In this document: positions 41,224-52,900 of the stretch, one piece after another
Numbering within the stretch: position 1 is the stretch's first letter
Layout: each line of letters opens with the position of its first letter
Assembly (NCBI GenBank): GCA_012295275.1
Contig: CM022672.1
Span: forward strand, 3,579,443 to 3,643,442
Length of the DNA: 64,000 bases
Direction: 5' to 3'
Origin: Chrysomallon squamiferum
Taxonomy: Eukaryota; Mollusca; Gastropoda; Neomphalida; Peltospiridae
Translations under genes and position numbers: made by a program
The notes under the pieces: generated by a model
Database searches by the model: none
What the model was told of the DNA's origin: nothing
Seen by the model: only the letters and a program-made list of their open reading frames with translations

Positions 41224-44145
41224 TATTATCTCTAAACTAATTAAATAAAAAACTAGAAGTCTGTATATTCAAATAGTAATATTTTTGGCTTGCATGGATA
41301 ATAAAAGCTCTGAAGTACTGAATGGTTAATATTAAATAATAATGATTTGTAAGACATGTATTAATTTTATTACTTGTATATGTCAATTATAAATTTTGTA
41401 TTAATACAGTAAAGTAAGAAACAGTAGTTGCAAAAATAGAAAATGAATAAATTATACACATCTTTTTTTTTTTCTTTAACTTGAAAGAAGTTACATATAC
41501 TTAGTTCTTTAAAAACTGAATATTGCTGTTTATACATTCAAATATATAAAAAGTAAAATATAAATAATGATGTGAAAATAAGAGAGTAAATATTTATTTT
41601 AAACATTTAACTTTATTTATCATCTGATTGCTTCTGGTTGTCAAAAGGAGTAAATTATTAATTTATTGTAATTATTTTATTTCCAGAAACAGAACAAATC
41701 AAAGCCACCTTGAAAAAAGGTCTTAGTAATACTCGAATAAATATGATAGCAAGATCTGAGAAAGATAGCGACTCTGAGTAAGTATTTGTCAGTTTGACAT
41801 GTCACTAGTGACATACTTACTTTAACTTACGTTTTCATTGCACATTAGAATTTATTCTTATTTTATCACCACAGTGTTATATATTATTACGTTTGAATCA
41901 TTGAAAAATCATTTGTTATATGTTTATGTTAAATCATTGCAACATTATATTTTATTGTTGCATATTTTCTATTTTTTTAATTTAATCTTTGCAATATTAT
42001 ATTTATCACATTTTATTCATTTTAAATATTTTTTATGTATATATATATTCTTTCTCACTCATCACAGCAATTATGTTTTTGTGCTATGATTAAACATTCA
42101 TTCCTATGGGCTTTGCATTATATATTAATACAACATTTTTGTTTTGGTTTTTTTAAAGTAATTTTATATCTTTAACTTTGTCATGATGATGTTGTTTTAA
42201 CACATCCATATACCATTTTAATTTGAATTTTGTATTAATAATTTGTTTTTTTAACTTTCTTTTGAGTGTTTTTTTTATATTAGATTTTTATCTGTAAGAG
42301 TTATGCTTAGACAAAGTTATCATTAGGTATTTGTAAAATAAACGAATAACATTTGTTAATAATAGCCTTATTTAGTCAGTATTAAATATCTGCAAGAACA
42401 TGAACAAGAAACCTTAGCTCGAGTTAACGTAATGTTTGTTTATTGTTTTCTGTTCAGTAATCAAAATGCATCACGTAAGGAGTCTTTTGACAGCACAACA
42501 AGCTCTGAGGGCCCCACTGAGTTGATACGAACTCGAACTCTTGATGCGGTCCATATGAAATTTAATCTTGAAGCTGGATCATTAATTCCCCTTGCACTAA
42601 GGTAAGTATTGCTGAGTTAGACTACTCAGAAGTTCCCATCAAATATTTCACCCTAGTCAAAATGATAAAAGACATAAAAGATTCCTTAGTGCTGGTCAGT
42701 AAAAAGTTACATGGTTATTTTAGTTGCAGTTTCAGCTTTAAACTTGATGCAACAGCTTCCATTTGTTTTGTAGAAAACTTAGAATATAACCAGAGTTTTA
42801 TGAAATGCAAATAGATCTAAAGGAATTTTATATATGAGCATTGGTATGTCTGTTTTTCTGATTTAGTTGATAATGTAGTGTTTGGAAGATGATCATTTAT
42901 TATGCTTTACCATTATTATCTTTAGCTAGAAAGTTTTACCATAAAAAAAATTAAAAAAATTCTTTGTTACAGGACTTTTTAAGACTTACATTTTGATCAG
43001 TATAATGTAATCTTCACTTTCAATGATTTTACAAACATCATTCCAGTTTTATAAAAAAAAAAAACGTATTATTATTATTTTTTTTTATTTAAAGAGGGAG
43101 ATTGAAACATGGCCGTCACTTCACTTTCAAGAGCATATTGAATGATGTTGCGATCACTCTAGTCTCATCCAGTGTCATTGGTTCCATTGCTGATGAAGAA
43201 CATCCCTTTGCTGCTCATGGCTCCTGGCTTCAGGCAAGCGAAAACTATTTTGTGTTCATTATTAAAACCTTTCAGTCATGATAGATCTGATGACACATAA
43301 TTCCTCTGTCCACTGGTCCTATTTTTGAAAATGCAGTATCCCAGTGAATCATTTCCATGACAAAAATAATAATGAGGACCAAACTACTAACACGAGTTCT
43401 GGAAATAAGATTTAACAATATTTATGTCACTCTTTCTTTTCCTTTATGACAAATTAGTTTCAGTGTTTAAATTTGATAATCAGAGTTGGTTTTTTTTTGG
43501 TTATAATTATATCGCTGTTTTACAGGTCCTTGTGGAAGATGAATTCATAGATGACATGTTGCAAGAAATGGAAGAACTGTCTATGCCTGATGATGTGAGT
43601 AATTTTTAATTTTGAGTTTATCGTTGCCAGCTCAGCTTTCAGCTTGGTACAACAACTTACATTTGTTCTATTGTGCCTAGAGAAATTAGGATATAACAGA
43701 ATTTTATGAAATGCAAACAGACCTAAGGAAATTTTTAATAGGAGCATTAGTCTGTCTAGGGATTATGATTTAGTGCAATGTTTGGAAGATAATTTATTAT
43801 ACTTCACCATTATTGTTATTAGTATTTATTTCACATTAAACAATATATAAATTCAGAAAGTTATTTTATCCTTAATGTAGTGATACTACTGTATCAGAAT
43901 GTGTCTTATCTTTCACTGAAAGCTTTTACTTCTGTTAGTTTCTTTAAAATAAAAAAATTAATAATATTTTTATAATTATTCCTTCTTTGTGTTGTTTAAA
44001 AAAATATAAAAAAATAGAAATATTATGTTCACCAGATTCACATAAATTAATGGAAATTGTTCCTTTATTTTAGGTAAGTTGTCCAAAAACATACAGCTGG
44101 CCTGAGAAACGCTTGTGCATTACAATTCTGCCAGATGAAAACTAG
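27174..44145 (+). CDS. SUFU: Suppressor of fused homologue, with an apparent 1-nt deletion at the start of exon 2
   Basis: SUFU is the negative regulator of Hedgehog signalling that binds Gli/Ci transcription factors, holds them in the cytoplasm and promotes their repressor forms. Twelve coding exons are: 27174-27328, 35363-35496, 36112-36251, 38172-38314, 39084-39169, 39459-39531, 40687-40864, 41687-41777, 42458-42601, 43095-43233, 43526-43594 and 44074-44145. The product is about 474 residues (human 484, recalled). N-lobe landmarks are RRLYPNQPNPLQVTALVKYW, HWHYISFGLSDLHGDGRVHE, DGPSGFGFELTFRLRRE, GDHVSWHTPLD and DMRRGETVFE. An acidic, charged linker follows (about residues 245-300). C-lobe landmarks are ELIRTRTLDAVHMKFN, RGRLKHGRHFTFKS and YSWPEKRL. 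SRKESF corresponds to the phosphorylated SRKDS site region of human SUFU. Exon totals fit the frame only with one extra G in the GGGG at 35367-35370. Intron 10 has a GC donor. ATG 27174 has a good context (AAACATGG). Confidence 0.97.
29890..30130. repeat. Degenerate minisatellite, about 58-64 bp period
   Basis: About four loosely similar units share elements such as TGATCAAATT/TGATAAAATT, CTAATTNNANNNACATGA and TATTGGCC/TATTGCC spaced about 60 bp apart. The copies are strongly diverged, so unit borders are approximate. Confidence 0.45.
30138..30160. promoter_or_regulatory. 23-bp perfect palindrome centred on a consensus Maf recognition element
   Basis: Two 11-bp arms (CCCCATGCTGA and its reverse complement) flank a single central G. 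The core TGCTGAGTCAGCA at 30143-30155 equals the published T-MARE consensus, which embeds an AP-1 site (TGAGTCA). Large and small Maf, Nrf2/CNC and AP-1 family factors bind such sites. Binding in this organism is inferred, not shown. Confidence 0.5.
36235..36800 (+). repeat. About 31-bp tandem array in SUFU intron 3 resembling the exon 3 splice-donor junction
   Basis: The exon 3 end plus donor reads ATATGTCTTCCAGTCAGGT (36235-36253). From 36285 to about 36650 the intron holds about eleven variants of this block, for example ATATGTCTTACAGTCAGGT near 36437 and again near 36561, linked by TTCTGTTTAAGT. A further match to the exon end together with the following intron bases (CTTCCAGTCAG, then AAATT..TAGATAC) occurs near 36757-36795. 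A larger duplication is also visible: CTATTTAAATCTAACTA appears near 36366 and again near 36651. Confidence 0.8.
39388..39424. repeat. (TAA)n microsatellite in SUFU intron 5
   Basis: About 12 copies of a TAA trinucleotide 34 bp before exon 6. Similar arrays occur near 19057-19080, 26518-26576 and 34170-34185. Confidence 0.95.
39925..40510 (-). pseudogene. Decayed non-LTR retrotransposon fragment (reverse transcriptase C-terminus and RNase H)
   Basis: Read on the reverse strand across several frames, this intronic segment keeps peptides diagnostic of LINE-type polyproteins. In order they are CIVYRSAYKSYLQ (near 40490-40450), CLGAFRTS (about 40403-40426), KLSLQYATK (40350-40324), a THPTHNTVFD-like stretch, and YTDGSRDWNSVACF followed by LPDSAPNFSAG (40049 to about 39960). 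The last two match the start of an RNase H domain. Stop codons and frameshifts separate them, and the 5' part is missing. RNase H next to an RT with GAFRTSP-like motifs points to the I/Jockey group of non-LTR elements. It lies in SUFU intron 6, antisense to SUFU. Confidence 0.8.
40547..40578. repeat. Poly(T) tract in SUFU intron 6
   Basis: About 32 T residues preceded by about 10 A residues. It lies next to the retrotransposon relic, on the side facing the relic's 5' end. Confidence 0.9.
42723..43822 (+). repeat. Dispersed direct repeat pair, about 200 bp, flanking SUFU exons 10-11
   Basis: The segments 42723-42926 (intron 9) and 43623-43822 (intron 11) align along their whole length by eye, for example TTTTATGAAATGCAAA, GTTTGGAAGAT and ACCATTATT. 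I estimate about three-quarters identity. They could be two copies of an unknown short interspersed element or the traces of an old local duplication; exons 10 and 11 lie between them. Confidence 0.7.
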
Positions 44146-46996
44146 CCGAAATTACATTAACTCTTTTTATTTGATTGTGTTGCTATGAGCAATTAAAACA
44201 TAGTAACAGTGACTGTCGCAAACATTAGAAATCCACCAGTATGAAATTCTTCTGGGAAACTCCATTCAGAATGGTATGCTTCAAACAGCCAAGAGAAAAC
44301 ATGCTGTGAGCATGTAACAGACACAGTGCATTTACTTAATTAGTGCAGTGAAGGTTTTCTGCAATATGATGGAACTTGTTTTGTGTTGAAAGAACAGCTG
44401 ACTTCTGATCTTCTCTGAAACAAGGATATTTTGGTATCAGATATACATATGTGTGTGGGTGTATATAATGGATGTTCTAGAAGGTGGACATTTTTGATAT
44501 AAAAATTGGGAAGTTTTAAACATGAAGCAGAAATCAAGATTCAACAGTTTGACTTGTGAATGAAAACAAAGTCTGTTAATTCTTTTGATTTGCCAAATGA
44601 GCAGCGGTCATGGATTATATTCAGATTAATATTCCAGGGCAAAAATAATCTGCTTCTCATGTTCACTTCTCTTAAATAAATAAGGCAATTCAAATGCAGC
44701 CCAGAAGGGAGGCAAATTTTTTTTTAAATTTTCCATTTGTCAAGTGTTCAGTCTTTATAAAATGGAAAATGAATATTTTTAATAGATTTTATCTTATTTA
44801 TGAATGTGTAAGTAATATAATGTATTATGTAGCAGTCTGTAAAAAATTCATTTCCTTTTCTTGCTTTAAAAAGTATCATAAACATTGGATTAGCTTATTT
44901 TTTTGGTATAATAGTTTCTAAGTTTTTTAGTTTTTTTAAATTTTCTTTTCTGCATTTTGAAAGCAGTACAAATTATAGTGCTTTTATTTAAATTGTGAAA
45001 TGTATTTTAGTGTGTAGCTTACAATGAGGAATCCTTTGAATACAATTTATTTACAAAAATATTTCGTATGTTCATGCCACTAGTATAGAAGATCATTTAA
45101 ATCATAATGTGGAATACCTGTAGCTTTAAATGAAGTGAAAGGATGACAATAAATGTTGAACAAATTTTTTTTTTTTAGACAGCATAATTCTGTACATTTG
45201 TATTTACATACTCATATATTCATCACTTAAAATAAAAACATGCATCTGTATGTTTTTTGATGTTTCATTAATGTGTATGTAAAATATGAATATATGTATT
45301 CGGTCTTGTATTTTATATTATATGCTAAACTGTAACAAGTGCTGAAGGGTTTGAAAGTCCCATGGAAAACATTTTAGTATTTTTACCAAGCCTTTTTTTT
45401 TTTTTTCACTGTTTAACAGATTATTGTCATTTGTAAGACAAAATTGTTCACATTTGACTAATTTAAAATTAAAACAGTAGTCCACTACTGAATACAATTA
45501 AGAAATATTTAACATTTGTTTGGGTTTTTTTGTGGATTTTTTCAAATAAAATTTTCAATCGGTTATTTCATTTCATTAACCTTTTAATAAAAGTAGGCCA
45601 TGTAACAATGAAAGATTTTTCAAATGTCAAGATAATTTTATTTAAATATTGCATTTACTCCATTAATATAATTTTATGCAATTAACCTTAAGACATTGTT
45701 GCCAGTTCATTTCACAACTTCTACTCTTAACAGTTTACATTATCAAAGTGAAAGAGAAAAATGTATTTTCTTTATCTCCTCACCTAATTTCTACCTTTAA
45801 ATGGCCTGAAATGCCAGTTGTCAGCAATTACCCATCTGGAATGGCAAATTGACAACAGCAATAAATACCAGGTCTCAGACTATTGTAGGATAAAAATAAA
45901 ATGTACTTCTGATTATCATGGACTCTGGTGATCAAAGCATAATTTATAGAAAGCACCAGCACATGTGACATTGGCTGGTTTGCCTTGTTTGTTTGATGAT
46001 GTATTTTTGCACATCAAGTTATGGGGAGAATATAATAGAATTATAATTGTAAGAAATTATTTTATTTTTTAAAATTTATACATATACATACAATGTACCA
46101 TTGTTAGACAGTTTGATGAATTTTTATGATGGTTGTAGAATGTCAGTGAAAATGTAATTTGCAATTTGAATGTGGTATTTAAAAGACAAAACATAATTTA
46201 ATGCATTTCTAGCTTGATGTTGCATGAATGACATTTTAGTATCCTTTTTTTTTCCAGTAATGATTGTCATAACACTAATATGTGTTTGATATTTGACATA
46301 ATGTGCATCAAGCTGTTACATTAAATATTCATATTGACATGTCTTTGTTTTTTATTTCTTTCTTGTGTTTGGGACTTCATAGGGATTATGTGATAACTGT
46401 TTGTTTATAAGAATGCTTTAAAAAAGCTGCAGAGAAATTCTTTTCTAGACAATTAAAAAAAAAGAAAAAAAAAAACAACAAATATAAGTAACAAAAACAA
46501 ACCATTATTTTATTTTCACGTTAGTAATTATTTTCACATGTCAGCAACAAGAAAAAAAGCAGTTAACATTCTGTAAATGATTATGATAAATGTACAGATA
46601 AAAGTCTCTGTAGGAACAAAATATTTCGATACAGCTTTAAAGTATTACAATTAACAGACATCACATTTTATTAATGAAATGGTTAAGTAAATGATTTATT
46701 TTTTCTTGAATTACAAAATTAAGCTGCTTTCACTGCTTTGTTAACAGAATGCAAAAATAATAGGAAGAAAGTGAAGTAAGAGAAGAAGTCACCACAGATA
46801 TCAAAATATCAAATCATCAAAACATCTAACATGATCTGAAATTGTATTTTTAATTATGTTCAGATTTAAAGGCCACATTATTAAACTTGTTTCCTGAAAA
46901 TAATTCAGTATATAGATTTTATGTTTCTGGTCTCTCCATTTATCATGCTCTGGACTGGATTTATAATGTACTTTCCAAATCTTACACTTGATCACT
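44146..46996. other. SUFU-BOD1L1 tail-to-tail intergenic region, including both 3' UTRs
   Basis: AT-rich DNA between two convergent genes. A candidate SUFU poly(A) signal AATAAA is at 45545-45550. On the reverse strand, TTTATT motifs (AATAAA in antisense) occur near 46666 and 46694 and could end BOD1L1 transcripts. Poly(T) runs are present near 45168-45177 and 45393-45406. No open frame here looks like a gene. Confidence 0.6.
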
Positions 46997-49900
46997 TCAC
47001 CTCTTTGCTCTCTTGGCTGGGGGGCTTTTTTCACACTTGCTTCTGGTTTCTCTGCCTGCTGAGCTTGTTGATGCAGATCTGGTTGATCTAGTTTCTCTTG
47101 GTGTCTGCTTCTGCTTTTTGGCAGAAGCTGACAAAGATTTATCCTTGCGATCCTTTGCTAACTGGGGTGATGTCTGCTGGCGAGATGGAGAAAGACGATC
47201 TGGGGATTTTCTGTGACGTTTTCCTCTTCCCAAATCTGTGCTGGACTGGTCATCTGTTGTTGACATCTGAGTACCAGCCGAGTCAATATCACTTGTAGAA
47301 CTTCTCCGACTGTTTCGACCACTACGTGCTGCACTACCTTGACTTGTGTCAAATGATGGTGAGCTGGATATCTGACTGCTGACATCTGTCTCAGCTGCTA
47401 CCGTCTCTCTCCGTAAGGCTGGACCACTTGCCCTGCGCCATCTTCCTGCAGCAATTGGTGATAATGATGGAGGACTCAGGTCACTGCTGCTTTCCACCGA
47501 TGAATGTCCTGGTGAAAGATGTTTTTGCTTCGATTTCCTTACTTCAGAATCTGTGTCTTGTCTGTTCAAATGGGGAGGTGATGGTGTCTCTGACTGACTA
47601 GAAAATGCAAGCGTAGGTGGAGTCAGTCTTGCTGGACTAGAATCATATTTCTGAGCCAGACCAGGTGGTATAGGAGATGGAGTGACAGTTATTTCTTGAC
47701 AACAGTCACTGAGTTGAGAAGGTTGGGAGGTATCTGACATTAATACTGGATCTTCACTTGCTGCATCAGAAGTTGTATCTTCACAATGTTTGTCTTCTAC
47801 ACCTCTTTCTTTTGAATGTCTAGATGATTCACTGTCCAGTTCCTGATCACAGGACTGAGATGATTCCTCATTTAATTCAGTTGCAGAGAAGTCTTTTTTA
47901 CTCTCTTCAGCTGAATCAGAACAGCCTTTTTCTTTAGATGGTTCTGCAATGCAAGCTGAGGCTGGACTTTCTTTCAGTTGTGAGGAGCAAGATTTATCCT
48001 CATGAATATTATAATTTTCACTCTCTTCACATGGAGACGAACAATCAGATATTTTATTAGATGGTTCTGGTGATGTTTCACACACTCCAGCAAAAGGGGA
48101 CGTGAATATTTCTTGAGTGCTAATATTTTCTGAAGTTAAAGATGGTTTAATGTCTTCCAAGTTTTTGTCTGAATGATGCAAAGACTGTTCTGTTATTTCT
48201 TGTTTCAAATATTCAGGATCTGGTGACTGACTGATTATTTTAGATTTATCCTTTGGTAAAATAATAGAAGTTTCTGAAAAATCATTTCCTTGGCTACAAG
48301 AATCTTCATTCTTTTCACCAGCACAAAAATCTTTGAGCTGTTCTGAATGTGATATGTCTACAGAATCCTTAGAAATCTCATCTACCTCTGAACAAATTGA
48401 CTCTTTTGCAATTTGTTCTGAAGTCTGCTGTTTTTGATTGGATGTTACTTCTTGGTCTAAACTACTGGAAGTCTTAGATTTTTTTTCTGCTGAATGTAAA
48501 TGTTCTTTTGATTCTTCATTTTCTGATAGTATTTGGTTAAAGGTTTCTTTTGCTGATGTAATTTGTGAAGTTGAAGATTCACTTTCTTTATGAGTTTTCT
48601 CTGAAGATAATTTAGCCGACTGAATGGAAGCATCAGCAGAATGTTCTACTGACTGAATTTCCACACCCATTTCTTCAGAAGACTTTACAGGTGCTATGGT
48701 AGAATTGGCATTGTCTTTTTCCACTGATTCAGTGTCACCATGAACTGATTCTGACTTTTGAGGAATATTTGTATCTTTATTTTCAGAGTCTAGTGACAAA
48801 GATTCAGTGTCTGATACTGCTTCCAGACCCTGTTCTGATAGCAAGGCAGGTGGTGTAGCAGATGACAAAGAATCAGTATCATGGATAGGGGAATAAAGAC
48901 TTTGATCAAATACCACTTCAGGGACTGGTCTGTTTTCTTTATTTGATGGAGATGGTGGCTTTCTCTGAAAAGGTGGTGATAATGATGAAGATGATGATGT
49001 TGACGATGATGACGATGACGAAGAAGAATGTCCGTATGACTTCTTGGTTAAAGAATGTTTTCGTTTACGAGAAGCAGAGGACTGTGATCTAGGAGAGGTG
49101 GATCTTTTTCTAGATTTTCTTGCAGATGATGAATATTTTGCAGAATACTTGTAAGAATGTTGTTTTTGTGAATGTGAAGACATTGATCTTTTATGGGTAG
49201 ATGAGTAGTCTGAATGTTTTCTTAATGGAGAATTAGACTGTGTTCTATGAGATGTTTTATGATGGGAAGGAGAATATTTTCTTGTATGTGGGGACGAAGA
49301 TAATGAACCACTTTCTGATAACGATGATGTGGAGAGTCTACGGAATCTAGCTGGAGGAGAATCTGCTGATAATGGAGTTGCTGATTGACTGCGGGCAAGT
49401 TCAGGTGGAGTATCTGGACTAACTGGCTCTAACTCAAGTGACAACAAAGTTGGTGCAAAAGGTCTTTCTTCTTGCTCATCTGATGAATTATCTACTATCT
49501 CTCCAGAAGACAGAGAATCTTTGCTGTCTTTTGAGCCTCTTCGCTCTGGGACTATAGGTGTAATATCTGTCTTTGAAAGGGATGGGGAAGGTCGATGTCT
49601 TGCAAGTGATGACGGGGAAATGCCTCTGGACCCTAGTGAGGCCTGGCTGTGTCTTGATCTTTCAGGTGAAGGAGACAGACTACTAGAAGAAGAGTGTCGC
49701 CTTTTCACTGGAGTTCTATGATAACCAGCTTCTGGGGAGGCAACCCTCTTCATGGGTGACTCAGAATTTTCTTTCCCTGACAGTGACCATCTAATGTCAT
49801 CTCTCACAACACCAGCTGCTGAGCGTGATGCACTGCTACCTGCTACCCATTCTTCTGATCCACTGGCAAACGCAGCAGGTTTGCTAGGCCACTGACCCTG

Positions 49901-52900
49901 CCATTCAGGTGCAGGTTTATGCTGGAAGTGAGTAGCTGGTGGAAATGGAGCAACTGGTGGCACAGGATAATAATTTGGGCCCCTGAAACATTAAAGGAAA
50001 CTAATAAATAAATTCATAATCAGTGTCTTATTAAATGACCAGGGTAAATTTATTTTGAAATAAAGAGAATTTAAAAAATTAAACATTCCTGAGTTGGAAG
50101 TCTGGAAACTAATTTAACAGAATATTTCAATGAATAAATCAATTCAAGCAAATTACAGAATAATTATGTTCAATATGCTTTACGAGTTGTTACTATTCAG
50201 GTCAGTCAATAAGTACTTGAACATGAAAAAAACATTTTTCTTCTTTTTTAAATGGAAAGCAAATGTACTGAAACACAAGGAGCATGGTACATGGATATAT
50301 CAATGAAAATATTAAATATTTTGTTAAACATTCAAATGATAACTTACATCTGGCCTCGCCTATGTGTTGGGAAAGTTTGAAGTCTTGTTTTTTCATACAC
50401 AGACAGCTGTCTTGAATGTCTTTCAGCCAGTCCAAAGTCCACTCTATCTATAGCTCTCTTGAACCGTTTCTCTGCTTCTCCAAAAGACACTTGGTCAATG
50501 GGAGTTTTATCTCTAGCATCTCTGAAAGCCTGATAGTCTGAACCCATTTCAGCTGGGTAGGGCTGAAAATACCCATCACCTGATTTATGATCATCAAAGT
50601 CCGAGTACAGTTCTGAATCAGAGCTTATTGGCTCCATAGCAATACTTCCTTTCTTAATGTTCAGTGAATCACTGGATGAAATACTTTGAGTTCTAGCACG
50701 ACTTCTTGGTGAATGTCTGTAGGTGTCGGCACTGTCAGCAGAACTGTCGGTGGTGTGACGACGATGATGTCTAGAAGGAGACCTGTAATCACGTTCATCA
50801 GCACTGTCTGCTGAGCTGCTCAGTGACTTGGCCCACGTCAGGGATGATGGACGATCTTTTGGCTTAACTCTTCCAAATTCATCCAGACTTTCTGATGAGC
50901 TGCTCGACTTCTTTCGTTTTCTTGAATGCAACTTCCTGCTTCTTGCATGCGATCCACTGGATGAACGGGACCGGCTGTTGGACCTGTGTCTTCTGTGAGA
51001 TCTTTTTGACTTACTTCTCTTTCTGCTTCTGCGAGTGCTTGTGTCCGAACTGCTTACTGAACAGCGACGTTTTCTTGACCGAGATCTTGATCTGTGTCTC
51101 GACCTCTGGTGATACCTTCGACTGCTGCCAGATGATTCAGACCTGTAGCTCCTAGCCCGAGAACGGGATCTTCTTCTAGACGATGCTTTGCTGGCAGAAC
51201 TTTCAGTGTCAGACACAACAACTTCTATATATTCCTTCTCTGGAGCTAGTTCCGATAGTTTAGACATCAATGAACTCACTTTCTCTGATGATTTGAAAGT
51301 GTTTGATGGTTCCTGCTTCAGTGGCTCTTTTATGTCTGCTGTTTGTTTTTTTGTGGCAGACACTGAATCTTCTTTTGGTACAGCAGAAGGTTCACTGGAA
51401 CTTGGGAAAGGAGAAGAAAGCTGTTTTCTGGAAAAGTCATTTTAACAGAATAATTGTCGTCCAAAAAATCATATAAAATAGAAAAAAATAAAAAATATAT
51501 TTGTATGTATATAAAAATAACATTTCTGTAAAATATTCCTCATTACTGTATGAAAAATATACAACCTATTAAATGCAAGTTTCATTTCCCAGAGAACTGT
51601 TTTTGTTTATTTTTATAACCTCTTTATGCTAATAATCTACAATAAAACAAAAATATTTATTTCCAAGAAAGTGAACAATATCGTTTCTTTATGATATTTC
51701 CTTCAGAGAAATAATTGATGAATTTTTTTTTTTTATATTTTTTATTTTAATTTCATCATTTTCATCATGTAATAATTAAAAAATGACAAAATAATGCAAT
51801 ATAATTCAAATCCAGTAAAATCAACAAAAAATGCAATACCAACGTACCCACTCCTGAGTCCTGTGGATGGGGTTTGTGGGTCCTTAGCAGCTGGTGGTGA
51901 CCTATGACTGATCCTGGGTTTGTATAAGTCTTCAGCACTGTATCGTTTACTAGGTTTAGTTTTAGTTTCTGCTTGCTCGGGAGATTTGGTACTTCAAAAA
52001 AGGAAAAAATAACAATAATTATTAGAATTATATTATAAATCTGTGCAAGTTTATAAAAACTTACATAACCTTCATATCAAGTTATAATCTGGATGAACAT
52101 TTTTGGATTTCTTTAGTGCATCTTAAGAGTTCTCTGTATTTGTGTGTGATCTGCCTTATTATAGAAGATAACAGTAATATATATTTTTTTAAATAATGAA
52201 GTTTTCCAACATAAAATGCAAACTGGATGGAAAATCTATTTCTGTAACTAGGGTAACTACAATATATGCACATATCTATAAAATCCATAAATTTCTTATA
52301 ATACGTCTAACAAGTTCTTGAATTAAAAGGAGAAATAAAATTATTGCTTTTGGTAACTGCACATCTATGTTTTTTTTTCAAATAACAAATACATTATGCT
52401 ATAGCTATCTGAAATTCTGTTTGATGTTTTATAGCCCTCATCACAAATTCTGATCAGTTTACTTATCATTTGATGGGAAGCTTTAGAGATGACCTTATAT
52501 ATCGTCTTATTACAATAGTGAAATTTCTTTCCTTATAATATTAATAGAAGACAACATGGCCTGGCTAATTATTAATTCTAAACAGAATATTTAGCTAATT
52601 CATTAATAATTCCTTGCTGACTTAACCTACTTCCTTTTTCATGCTAAAAGCAAAACAATTTTTGCCTATACATTTTTCTTCTCACTTTAGTAACACATTA
52701 AATTTAAATAAGTAAGTGCATTTATGAATAGAATGGTTTAATTTTATTTCATTTTAATCACTAGTCAGATATGTGTGTTTTTGATTTTGCATGGAATTTC
52801 TTTTTAATTTTCATGTATAAACATTTGATCAACTCCAATAAGGCTAAAATGAAGCAGATACACAGCATAATGATATCTAACTTAAATGCACTTTACTGTA

